Assembly (NCBI GenBank): GCA_030737875.1 | Contig: CM060921.1 | Coordinates: forward strand, 400,374,192 to 400,438,191 | Length of the DNA: 64,000 bases | Direction of reading: 5' to 3' | DNA from: Allium sativum | Taxonomy: Eukaryota; Streptophyta; Magnoliopsida; Asparagales; Amaryllidaceae | Shown: positions 36,881 through 47,700 of the stretch, piece by piece | Position numbering within the stretch: position 1 is the stretch's first letter | Layout of the letters: the number at the start of each line of letters is the position of its first letter | Position numbers and translations under genes: made by a program | Notes under the pieces: generated by a model | What the model saw: only the letters and a program-made list of their open reading frames with translations | Databases searched by the model: none | Told to the model about the DNA's origin: nothing

Positions 36881-36914
36881 TTCTTAAAAAGAGTAACTAC
36901 GCAACATCCTAGAA

Positions 36915-37341
36915 TCATGGAAGAGATTAAGCGAGCTGGCTTTATGCCTTTGTTTAAATTAGGCAACATGTAGTTGGATCACCAACTCACCATCACACTT
37001 GTAGACAGATGGAGGTCGAATACCTCTACTTGTGATCACTTTAAAGTTTGAGAGATTACTATCACTTTAGGCGATGTAGTTGTGCTTTTAGGTTTGCTTA
37101 TTAAACGCATGCCAATATCTATTGGTCAACACTAGAATTGGTTGCAATTATGTTAGGAGATATTGAGCATATCTCCACTTGTGCACAAGTTAAGAGATAT
37201 AAAATAGTGGAAGTGAGATGGTATAGAAAATCTCTAACTAATAATGTACTTGCGGATGTCGCCAATGTGCAGACTGAGAAACGTGCAATCATCTTGCATC
37301 TTATTGTTGTATATAACGGTGTTGTATACACAATACAATGA
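36915..37341 (+). pseudogene. Plant mobile domain (PMD / aminotransferase-like) relic
   Basis: The forward translation contains EIKRAGFMPLFKLGNM, a stop, LDHQLTITLVDRWRSNTSTC.HF, a stop, then EITITLGDVVVLLGLLIKRMPI. After a frame change it gives VRWYRKSL and QTEKRAIILHLIVVYNGVVY. This follows the PMD consensus block by block: RAGF.gLfrLg...LDh.LitALveRWR, the EmTiTLqDVavLLGLpidG box, then the W-L and RAyiL.LIGg blocks. PMD proteins in plants include MAIN/MAIL and proteins carried by MULE and Ty3 elements. Stops and a shift show it is dead. No transposase is adjacent, so gene copy and TE-borne copy cannot be told apart. Confidence 0.72.
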
Positions 37342-37421
37342 TTTTTGTTTGATGATAACAACCAAATATATTTTATAAATGTGTTTGTTACTGTACTGTT
37401 CTATATTTACATCACATACAG

Positions 37422-37510
37422 GAATGTAATATTTATATTTAAATAAAATACGTCTGCACAGAAATTCAAATATTTACTGTATTTTATTTAAAATATAAAT
37501 ATTATATTTC
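37422..37510. repeat. Inverted repeat with ~30-bp arms
   Basis: GAATGTAATATTTATATTT...AAATAAAATAC (37422-37451) pairs with 37479-37510 across a 27-nt loop, with about two mismatches or indels. Made of AT-rich sequence only. Could be a foldback remnant. Confidence 0.6.
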
Positions 37511-37656
37511 TAACATTCAAATAGTACATCTATTTTAACTCAACTATTTAATCACTACACATATTTGTACTTATAAATAATCAGAATAGAATAGACAAGT
37601 CTGTTTGACAACAATGAAATAATATTTTATTTCAAATAGATTTTGTTTACTACAAA

Positions 37657-37661
37657 TATCA
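37657..37661. repeat. E3 target-site duplication, left copy
   Basis: TATCA, identical to 50494-50498. Confidence 0.9.
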
Positions 37662-39529
37662 TGTAAAGACCCGCAAATCCGTGCTATCTGAGTTGACTAA
37701 TAACACCACACGTCCAACTCAAATTGCACAGAAATACGACTCATTATTAGAAAGAAGTTAGAAGGTGAGAAATAGAAAGAAAGAACTAATAGAATAGAAG
37801 AAAAACGAACACAACTGAGCATAATCAAAGTAAACACGAATCTCACAGCGGAACGAATAAAATATATTATATAACATAAACTTTGAAATACAAATCTATT
37901 TGGTACATATATACATACCATCATCAGAGTACACATAACATTTGATTCAGCGGAAGTAACTCTAAATACTAACGTTGAAGCCTCCTGCTTCAAGCTCCTC
38001 CAAGTGTATCTGTAAAAGCCTGAAACACTTGACAGCCCGTACAAATTTGGGCACCCAAGAGTTTAGGGAAAACAAAACAAAATAAACTATGGGTCAGTCA
38101 TGGGACTGGTGTGAGTAAACTTCAACCACTTGCTTAACTTTAAAAATCCTTTCAAAGGAAAAGATAATAGTAAGACCAGCCCACACATAAACATGGACGG
38201 TTTTTACCTTACTATAACCCAACACACTTTGATATCAAATCCAATGATATTATAATAATGTCTACATCAAGTAAATAAACAAATAGCAGAACGCTTGCAT
38301 CTCACGCTCCACATATATAATATAAAATCAAAAAAACGCATGGCGCTTATTGGAGATTGGATTTCCAACATGACAAGGTATGGAACCACCTTCCGCTAGT
38401 GTATCTCTAGAGGCGAATACACTTGGGTTCAACAAGAACATCTTGTAACCCGGCCCACACATGACCGACCACTCATTTCGCTTGAGTGTATCGAATGTAT
38501 ATCACCAACGGTTGGGCTCAAACCACCGTTTCCCGAATGGGCAGAATCGATAGATTTAGAAACAAAAGGAATTTCTCTAGATAGGTGATTATACACCCTA
38601 ATGGGTGCGACCCACATAGCCATGCTGCCTGGCCGATTTTTGTCTTTCCCGGTTGTTGAGGCCTGAGGCTACGATTACTTACCATTCCTTGATAACACAA
38701 TCACTTTGAATGCCACATTGTCAGATCCGTTAACCACTAGTTGAGTTTGCACAAATATTCTGGATATAATGCTAAGGGATAAATCCGTTGCAACCATATA
38801 TATTCGTACAGACCAACCCATTTGATCATTGGAAATACTCTGTCAGACATTCGTCCCTATACGTTCGTTCTGGGATTGAACGAAACCGAAGGCACTATTT
38901 CTATAAATAGAAAAGCCCTTGCACTTCACTCTGTCTTCAATATATTCAGCATACTTGGTTCGCAACGCTTATGCCAATACGGAGTGGTTCTTCGGATAAT
39001 AATCCAACCGGTCTCTCCATATTGACAACGATGGTCAAAACTTCGATAGTCTGTGATTTAACTATCGAATAAAACAAGTGTTCATCCAAACATATCAAAC
39101 AAATCACTGGGCTCTTTAATTAATATTTCATTAATTAAATCTCTTCTCCATTTCCTTATCAATATTTGTTATCCAAATATTTCAATAACCATATTGGCCC
39201 TTTACGCTATTTTTGATTTCATTTCCTTATCGAATTCTATATATATCGATATATATATTTCTAATTGTCAAATTTCTTAAAAATATTCTAACTCCTTAAA
39301 TTCCCGGAAAAATTCGCCATAACCTCCCCTGTATCGGGAGCATCGGGAAATTTCAAATAGCTTCCCGGTATCTTCCAATCTCAAAAAGAAAAAGAAAAAG
39401 CCAAGCGGCTTGCCGATACGGCGCATAAAACCCATATATGAATTTAAACATGTACCTTTTTGTCGAGCACATAAATTTAAATCTTCATATGCTTCATAAC
39501 AAACCTGCTTACACATGTTCACCTGTTTT

Positions 39530-41200
39530 CAATTCAATTCAACTCAATCCATTCGTTTGAATTCAAATTTGAATCGTTTGAATTCGGTTTCGCTTAATTA
39601 TTCTTTAATTAGCCCTTTTGCCTATTTCACTTCTTTGTTTGAACATAACATGTTCAAATAAAATATTTAACTCGTTCATAACCAAATTGAATTTCGATTT
39701 CAATTCTAGTTTCCTTTTCTATTTCGAATATAAATTCTCAAATCGAATTCACTTATTTAAAGCTCAATATTCATTCGAAATCTCATTAACCAATTTCTAT
39801 TCGAATTAGTTAACTCTATTCAATAAATCAAAAATCTGATTTCTATTTCAGAAATCAACTCATTACTCCACTGGAGTTCACATATATTTTATAACTCACA
39901 TCTGGATTTTTCTAAATAGAAATTTCGATTTTTATTTGCTTAAAATCCTTTAATTTAATTAAATAAACCGTTATGGTTTTATAATGGTTCTGGCGCTGTT
40001 TTTCTGAAATTTTGATTTTGACATAACTCAAAATCTATACGACGAAATTCAGATTTTTCTCCTTCATTAGAAAACTATTATCAAATCGGTCCTGACGTTT
40101 CTTGTTTCGAAGAATTCCGACTTCAATTGCGTTCTGTATACTCGATTGAAGTTCGAATCGCTATTTTACGAACTGCAGCGCTGCGGCGAGTTCGTTTTAA
40201 TTATATTTATAAATATAAACTTTTTAACTTCTTTAAAATGAATTCAACTCCATTTGAATTCCTTGATTCAAATTCCAATCTTACCTTTGAATTCTATATT
40301 TCAAATTCCAATTCCTTTTCTATTTGATATTCAAATTCAATACTTAAATTTCCATTTGAATTCCCTATATTCAAATTCTATGTTTGAATTCATTTGAATT
40401 CTCTTATTCAAACTCTATTTTTAAATTCCATTTTAACTTCTACATTCCAATTTCTATATTTGAATTCCATTGGAATTCAAATATTCAAGCTCCTTTTTAA
40501 ATTCTATATTCAAAATTCCATAGTTTAAAACTCCTTTTGAATTTCATATTCAAATCCCATAGATTAAATCCTATTTGAATTCAATTTGAATCTCTTATAT
40601 TCAAATTTCATTTTCCATTTCCATTCGAATTCTAATATTCAAATTCATCTCCAACCCCATTTGAATTCTAATATTCAAACTTATTTTTAACACCATTTGA
40701 ATTTCTTCACTCAAATCCATCTGAATTCCCTTGAATCCAAATTCCATTTCAAAACCCCTTGGATTTTCTATTTTGAAATCCTATTTGAAATTCTATTTCA
40801 AATTCTACTTTGAAAATCCTATTTCAAAGTTTATTTCAAATTCTATTTTGAAATTCTACATTTCAAATCTCTATTTGAATTTCTTTATTAAATTCCCTGT
40901 TCAAATTTAATACTTGAATTTCTATTCAAATCTCTTTTCAAATTTCATGTTTGAATTCCATTCAAACCTCTATTCAATTTTCACATTTGAATTCTTCTTT
41001 GAAATTCTATATTTCAAATTCTATTCAATTCTTCTTTGAAATTCTATATTTCAAAGTTTGTTTCTATTTGAATTCTTATATCCAATTTCTTTAAACAAGT
41101 CTCGACTTCAATTCCTTTTGAAATAGATATTTCTATTTTTCTTTGAAGATAGATTTCCCATTCAAATTTCACACTTGTATTTCTATTTCTGAATTTTCAA
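39530..41200. repeat. Degenerate TTCAAATT/GAATTC low-complexity tract in the E3 LTR
   Basis: About 1.7 kb in which ATTTGAATTC, TATTCAAA, TTTCAAAT and TTTGAAAT recur every 10-25 bp, with many GAATTC palindromes. It looks like an eroded short-unit array. The right-LTR counterpart is at about 46640-48310. Confidence 0.7.
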
Positions 41201-41690
41201 ATGATAATTCTTTTCACTTCATTTATAACTTCGTTATAAAAGAATTATTTATAAACTTTGTTTAAAAAGAAACTACTTGTTTTATTCCCATTTAAAATTC
41301 AAATTCTATTTAAAAATAGAATTTTTCCTTTTTAAATCTCCACTATCCTTTCATGATATTTTTAAATATCATTACTTAAGCCCAGTGATATTTAAACACA
41401 CAAAGCAACGAATTATTTATTTTTCTAACGCATCATATATAACAATATATATGCAACCAAATAACAAACAGATAATATATTTTTGAGGAATCCAGTTGGA
41501 TTCCTCCAACCTGTTTTTCCTGCATCCACAGATGTTAGCACATAAATAATACCCATTCTGCTTCGTGGCAGAATATCGCGGTATAGAAGGTCATCCACTA
41601 ATCATAGCGTGGGGCGTATAGGGTAATCATCCGCTATGAAACTGCGGGCATCCGCTAATGAGACTGCGGGAATCCAACCAATCAATCAAC

Positions 41691-41696
<6 letters not shown>

Positions 41697-41738
<42 letters not shown>
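41697..41738. repeat. (AT)n microsatellite, longer copy (E3 left LTR)
   Basis: About 20 AT units here against about 14 in the right LTR (48803-48832). Confidence 0.9.
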
Positions 41739-41739
<1 letters not shown>

Positions 41740-42796
41740 CCTACATAACTAATATATATATAAAACAACCATAAAATATTCACACAAGCAACAGACAATT
41801 ATTTTTAATGAAATAAAAATAATTCTAAAGGTGAGTGAGATTTACTCACCGTGATTTCTTTTGCAGAATATCCAGTTAAAATTCCATATTGCCTCCTTTA
41901 CGAATTTACACAACATCTCGAATGACTTTATACCTACGATGATTTATTTTAATTTAACGATTTAACACTTTTTATTTAAATTACTATCCAGACAAATAAA
42001 TAAATTTTCTATATATTTTATCTAACGGTAATTTTAAACCTAATGAACATAAATAAACTAGGTAAAAATATATACCTTGTTACTTTTCGAATACTCGATT
42101 AAATCCATGAAGTAAATTCTGAGTATTTCCAAATTTACATCAGCCCAAAAACTGCGATTCCCATTTCGGCATTTTGTCGAACAACTCCCAGTCATTCTCT
42201 TTTCCCTTCACTGTATCACCTTATACTCATGGCCTTTACTCCCTGCTACCCGCCGTAAACCCACCCAGACACCACGTCGAACTCAAATAAACCCATCTTC
42301 ACCCCCAAATTCACGCCTGGAACAAGAATCGAACTCCAGTTCTGCATCGCCCTCATGAAGCTTCACTGCGAATAACCCATCGCGATAACACCTCCCTTCC
42401 GTTCGCTAACTCCAGTTGCCCCTTCGAAACGCAAACCAAACCGACCTCGACTTCCGCGACATCATCATCGGCGATGCCCTAGTTTGAACTCTAAATCGCG
42501 ATACTCCAATCAACGCCCTAAATCCAAGCGTCGCACCCCCTTAAATCCTCCTGTAAACAGTTGAACTCCTAGACCCAAATCGCGACTTCGACAGAACCCG
42601 TAACCCCTCCTGAAATCGCAAGCCCCTTCCCATCGTGCGAGCCTCATCAGTGTTCGATCTTGAGTTAAACTGATTTCAATTTCTTTTTTTTTTTCTTACG
42701 GTGGAATCAGGGACTGGGAAAAAAAAATGAAAAAGGGGAAACACGAATTGGTTTTGGTTTTTGAAGAATGGCCGATCGTGCGAAGGCTTAAGGTGG

Positions 42797-42804
42797 TTTA
42801 TATA
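42797..42804 (-). promoter_or_regulatory. TATA box candidate, E3 left LTR
   Basis: The minus strand reads CTATATAAACCACC. The functional (5' LTR) copy is at 49892-49899. Confidence 0.5.
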
Positions 42805-43399
42805 GATGAAAAATGCAGACAAACCGTACGAGGCCATTTAAATCGTTGTTTTCCTTCATAGCGAAGGAGGAAGACAGTTTTGTTGGCTCGAGGAATTAGG
42901 CTGCGATGTTATGTTTTAGGGTAGCAAAAATTAAAACGTAGGTCGGCTGATGTTTATTGTGATTTGAATTTAAATTTTCTTTAATTAAAAACTAAACTAT
43001 ATCGCGGTCCTTTAATTTAAAACCACGAACCACAGTTTCAGCAAAACAACTGATGTTCCCAACATTATTCACTATTCTGAATTCAACGAAACAGATTATA
43101 CAATTTAATTTGAATGTAATATAAAATAACCATTTTAAATCAATATAATATAATTTAAATTTAAACAAATGAATTCTTCGATAATAAATTCTTATTTGTT
43201 ATCGTTTAAATTCAAATAAAACTTTACATAATTCAACTTGACTCCATTTCAAATTTGATTACTTAAGATCCTCATATTACGATAGTTATATCGATAATTC
43301 AATATAAAAATTGATCACATTATCAGCTCAATATTTTTAAAAAAAAAAAAAAGATTAAATATTCAAAATAAATCGACCAGAAAAATCTGGGTCGTTACA

Positions 43400-43413
43400 T
43401 TCTTCCCCCCTTA
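43400..43413 (-). promoter_or_regulatory. E3 polypurine tract
   Basis: The minus strand reads TTAAGGGGGGAAGA before TGTAACGACCC, after TTTCGAGGACGAAATTATTT. This is the Tekay/Del-like arrangement. Confidence 0.88.
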
Positions 43414-43916
43414 AAATAATTTCGTCCTCGAAATTGCTAAGGTAGGAAAATGGTACAAACTCATTTCTTTTCAATGTCTCTCTTATGTTGAAACCCAACT
43501 CCTCATATTTCAACAAATTCAATTCTACCAAAACTTTTGGTTTCCATTCATATTGAATATCACACACTATATATGCTTTCATTCATTTAACTCTGAATGA
43601 TTTGCAATTAAGTTATTCACATCCAACTCATATTCTATTCATATTGGTTCAACACCAATTTATCCAAATTGATTCTAGTCAATTGATTCACTTCGACCCA
43701 TTTAACTAGCTTAAGTTAAATTTCAATTCCAGAATTTCAATTCCCAGGATTTTCATTTCAAATCCTTTTGAAATCACTTAAATATATACATGTATATTCA
43801 TTTCCATTTCAAATTCAAAACATTTGAATTTTCAAACTACTTGTTTTCTTTCAAACAAATTTCTATCAAAACTTTCTAAGGTAGCAACCTATCACTTAGA
43901 AACTCGGAAATGGACA

Positions 43917-43941
43917 CTGATGATGTTGCAATCATCATCAG
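43917..43941 (-). other. Conserved internal hairpin H2 (E3)
   Basis: Perfect 9-bp arms CTGATGATG / CATCATCAG around TTGCAAT. Flanked by CACTTAGAAACTCGGAAAT and AATAATTTCCCAGCCACTGA, closely matching E2. Confidence 0.75.
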
Positions 43942-44480
43942 AATAATTTCCCAGCCACTGAAGTGAGTTCAGTGCTTTAATTATTTCCAAATCCATTCAA
44001 ATATGATTTCGATTCAAATCTTTTCAAATTAATGCTATATTACTTTAACATACTTTGAAAAATATTTTTCAATTTCCCAGGATTTTGAATTCTTAATTCT
44101 GGTTTGAATTAAATTCTAATTCATCTCATTTGTATATTTAATTCCTATACAAATTCTACTCTGGTTATAAATAACCAATCTAAATTTATAATCTCATTTG
44201 ATTATAAAGTCAACATCCAACACATCCATATAATAATAATTCTAGAAAATTATTCTTTCTATATCAAAAACAGAAATTTTGGGTAAAATTATTTCATCTA
44301 CCCACTTGAAAACAATATCATGTTCAATCTTCTGTTCAAGCGTTTAGAAATTCCTATCGACTTCGTGGCGTCCCACTATTCGATCAGAATTCATAAACCA
44401 CTCAGCAGACTAGCCAACACAATATAAAACAATTTTTATATCAATTAACAAATACGCTCTCTCGTATATATATACACTTA

Positions 44481-44519
44481 ACTCATTCTAGGGTACTACT
44501 GACCCTATCTCTAATGAGC
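44481..44519 (-). other. Conserved leader hairpin H1 (E3)
   Basis: 39 nt: outer stem ACTCATT / AATGAGC (terminal mismatch), inner stem TAGGGT / ACCCTA, loop ACTACTG. Relative to E1 copy a, an A-T inner pair is replaced by G-C and a G-C outer pair by A-T. It lies 36 nt from the first primer site. Confidence 0.78.
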
Positions 44520-44555
44520 ACATGCCACCCAAGCCTAGGTGTTCGCTCAACCTAA

Positions 44556-44567
44556 GCTCTGATACCA
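44556..44567 (-). promoter_or_regulatory. Extra primer binding site in E3
   Basis: GCTCTGATACCA followed by CC and TGTAACGACC. This is the original-looking junction (same distance from H1 as in E2), but it is separated from the actual LTR by 202 bp. Confidence 0.85.
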
Positions 44568-44569
44568 CC

Positions 44570-44771
44570 TGTAACGACCACAAGGGCAGTGGGCTAAACT
44601 CCCACCATGGCTTACAGAGATACCTCAGAACTGCTTTTACGGCCAGCCTCTCGACTCGACCAACCCACATTGTCGGGAGATGTAGGGGTAAGAGTCTCCC
44701 GTTCGCCACCAAACGCAAAGCGAGAACCCCCTATCATCCGTACCAATTAAGCAACCAGCTCTGATACCACC
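44570..44771 (-). other. Foreign ~200-bp segment between two primer sites
   Basis: Begins with an LTR-terminus-like TGTAACGACC that is not the E3 terminus (TGTAAAGACC). It is GC-richer than its surroundings and shows no similarity to E1, E2 or the rest of E3. It ends with a second primer-site complement. It looks like the leader and LTR tip of another family joined at the primer site. Confidence 0.75.
44758..44769 (-). promoter_or_regulatory. E3 LTR-adjacent primer binding site (initiator tRNA-Met)
   Basis: GCTCTGATACCA, then CC, then the LTR at 44772. Correctly placed to prime synthesis through the E3 5' LTR. Confidence 0.92.
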
Positions 44772-47700
44772 TGTAAAGACCCGCAAATCCGTGCTATCTG
44801 AGTTGACTAATAACACCACACGTCCAACTCAAATTGCACAGAAATACGACTCATTATTAGAAAGAAGTTAGAAGGTGAGAAATAGAAAGAAAGAACTAAT
44901 AGAATAGAAGAAAAACGAACACAACTGAGCATAATCAAAGTAAACACGAATCTCACAGCGGAACGAATAAAATATATTATATAACATAAACTTTGAAATA
45001 CAAATCTATTTGGTACATATATACATACCATCATCAGAGTACACATAACATTTGATTCAGCGGAAGTAACTCTAAATACTAACGTTGAAGCCTCCTGCTT
45101 CAAGCTCCTCCAAGTGTATCTGTAAAAGCCTGAAACACTTGACTGTCCGTACAAATTTGGGCACCCAAGAGTTTAGGGAAAGCAAAACAAAATAAACTCT
45201 GGGTCAGTCATGGGACTGGTGTGAGTAAACTTCAACCACTTTCTTAACTTTAAAAATCCTTTCAAAGGAAAAGATAATAGTAAGACCAGCCCACACATAA
45301 ACATGGACGGTTTTTACCTTACTATAACCCAACACACTTTGATATCAAATCCAATGATATTATAATAATGTCTACATCAAGTAAATAAACAAATAGCAGA
45401 ACGCTTGCATCTCACGCTCCACATATATAATATAAAATCAAAAAAACGCATGGCGCTTATTGGAGATTGGATTTCCAACATGACAAGGTATGGAACCACC
45501 TTCCGCTAGTGTATCTCTAGAGGCGAATACACTTGGGTTCAACAAGAACATCTTGTAACCCGGCCCACAATGACCGACCACTCATTTCGCTTGAGTGTAT
45601 CGAATGTATATCACCAACGGTTGGGCTCAAACCACCGTTTCCCGAATGGGCAGAATCGATAGATTTAGAAACAAAAGGAATTTCTCTAGATAGGTGATTA
45701 TACACCCTAATGGGTGCGACCCACATAGCCATGCTGCCTGCCCGATTTTTGTCTTTCCCGGTTGTTGAGGCCTGAGGCTACGATTACTTACCATTCCTTG
45801 ATAACACAATCACTTTGAATGCCACATTGTCAGATCCGTTAACCACTAGTTGAGTTTGCACAAATATTCTGGATATAATGCTAAGGGATAAATCCGTTGC
45901 AACCATATATATTCGTACAGACCAACCCATTTGATCATTGGAAATACTCTGTCAGACATTCGTCCCTATACGTTCGTTCTGGGATTGAACGAAACCGAAG
46001 GCACTATTTCTATAAATATAAAAGCCCTTGCACTTCACTCTGTCTTCAATATATTTTGCATACTTGGTTCGCAACGCTTATGCCAATACGGAGTGGTTCT
46101 TCGGATAATAATCCAACCGGTCTCTCCATATTGACAACGATGGTCAAAACTTCGATAGTCTGTGATTTAACTATCGAATAAAACAAGTGTTCATCCAAAC
46201 ATATCAAACAAATCACTGGGCTCTTTAATTAATATTTCATTAATTAAATCTCTTCTCCATTTCCTTATCAATATTTGTTATCCAAATATTTCAATAACCA
46301 TATTGGCCCTTTACGCTATTTTTGATTTCATTTCCTTATCGAATTCTATATATATCGATATATATATTTCTAATTGTCAAATTTCTTAAAAATATTCTAA
46401 CTCCTTAAATTCCCGGAAAAATTCGCCATAACCTCCCCTGTATCGGGAGCATCGGGAAATTTCAAATAGCTTCCCGGTATCTTCCAATCTCAAAAAGAAA
46501 AAGAAAAAGCCAAGCGGCTTGCCGATACGGCGCATAAAACCCATATATGAATTTAAACATGTACCTTTTTGTCGAGCACATAAATTTAAATCTTCATATG
46601 CTTCATAACAAACCTGCTTACACATGTTCACCTGTTTTCAATTCAATTCAACTCAATCCATTCGTTTGAATTCAAATTTGAATCGTTTGAATTCGGTTTC
46701 GCTTAATTATTCTTTAATTAGCCCTTTTGCCTATTTCACTTCTTTGTTTGAACATAACATGTTCAAATAAAATATTTAACTCATTCATAACCAAATTGAA
46801 TTTCGATTTCAATTCTAGTTTCCTTTTCTATTCCGAATATAAATTCTCAAATCGAATTCACTTATTTAAAGCTCAATATTCATTCGAAATCTCATTAACC
46901 AATTTCTATTCGAATTAGTTAACTCTATTCAATAAATCAAAAATCTGATTTCTATTTCAGAAATCAACTCATTACTCCACTGGAGTTCACATATATTTTA
47001 TAACTCACATCTGGATTTTTCTAAATAGAAATTTCGATTTTTATTTGCTTAAAATCCTTTAATTTAATTAAATAAACCGTTATGGTTTTATAATGGTTCT
47101 GGCGCTGTTTTTCTGAAATTTTGATTTTGACATAACTCAAAATCTATACGACGAAATTCAGATTTTTCTCCTTCATTAGAAAACTATTATCAAATCGGTC
47201 CTGACGTTTCTTGTTTCGAAGAATTCCGACTTCAATTGCGTTCTGTATACTCGATTGAAGTTCGAATCGCTATTTTACGAACTGCAGCGCTGCGGCGAGT
47301 TCGTTTTAATTATATTTATAAATATAAACTTTTTAACTTCTTTAAAATGAATTCAACTCCATTTGAATTCCTTGATTCAAATTCCAATCTTACCTTTGAA
47401 TTCTATATTTCAAATTCCAATTCCTTTTCTATTTGATATTCAAATTCAATACTTAAATTTCCATTTGAATTCCCTATATTCAAATTCTATGTTTGAATTC
47501 ATTTGAATTCTCTTATTCAAACTCTATTTTTAAATTCCATTTTAACTTCTACATTCCAATTTCTATATTTGAATTCCATTGGAATTCAAATATTCAAGCT
47601 CCTTTTTAAATTCTATATTCAAAATTCCATAGTTTAAAACTCCTTTTGAATTTCATATTCAAATCCCATAGATTAAATCCTATTTGAATTCAATTTGAAT

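Larger units (their letters stand above)
37662..43399 (-). repeat. E3 left LTR (3' LTR in element orientation)
   Basis: U3 is short: minus-strand TATATAAA lies at 42797-42804, about 600 bp into the LTR, leaving about 5 kb of R-U5. Contains hairpin TTCGTTC / GAACGAA (38864-38884); the GGGGAGGTTATGGCGAATTT block (about 39310-39440) that is internal in E1 and E2; a ~1.6-kb GAATTC/TTCAAA-rich stretch; hairpin GAGGAATCC / GGATTCCTC (41485-41506); an (AT)n run; the donor-like hairpin (41830-41850); and a GC-rich leader (about 42200-42660). Confidence 0.92.
43400..44771 (-). other. E3 internal region, coding-free, with double primer site
   Basis: 1372 bp. Hairpin H2 is at 43917-43941, hairpin H1 at 44481-44519, a first primer-site complement at 44556-44567, a foreign ~200-bp segment, and a second primer-site complement at 44758-44769 next to the LTR. 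The block found near the polypurine tract in E1 and E2 is missing here and lies in the LTR instead. Otherwise AT-rich with TTTGAATTC-like words. Confidence 0.85.

Noticed and set aside
39277..39522. 81-codon minus frame in the E3 LTR with ...YRGGYGEFF..., similar to a 66-codon frame in E2 (23998-24198)
   Set aside because: The DNA block is conserved across families, but frames shift and stop in E1, so conservation is at nucleotide level rather than protein level.
44488..44764. Overlapping 76-80-codon frames in the E3 leader
   Set aside because: They cover the foreign segment and both primer sites on opposite strands, with no domain.
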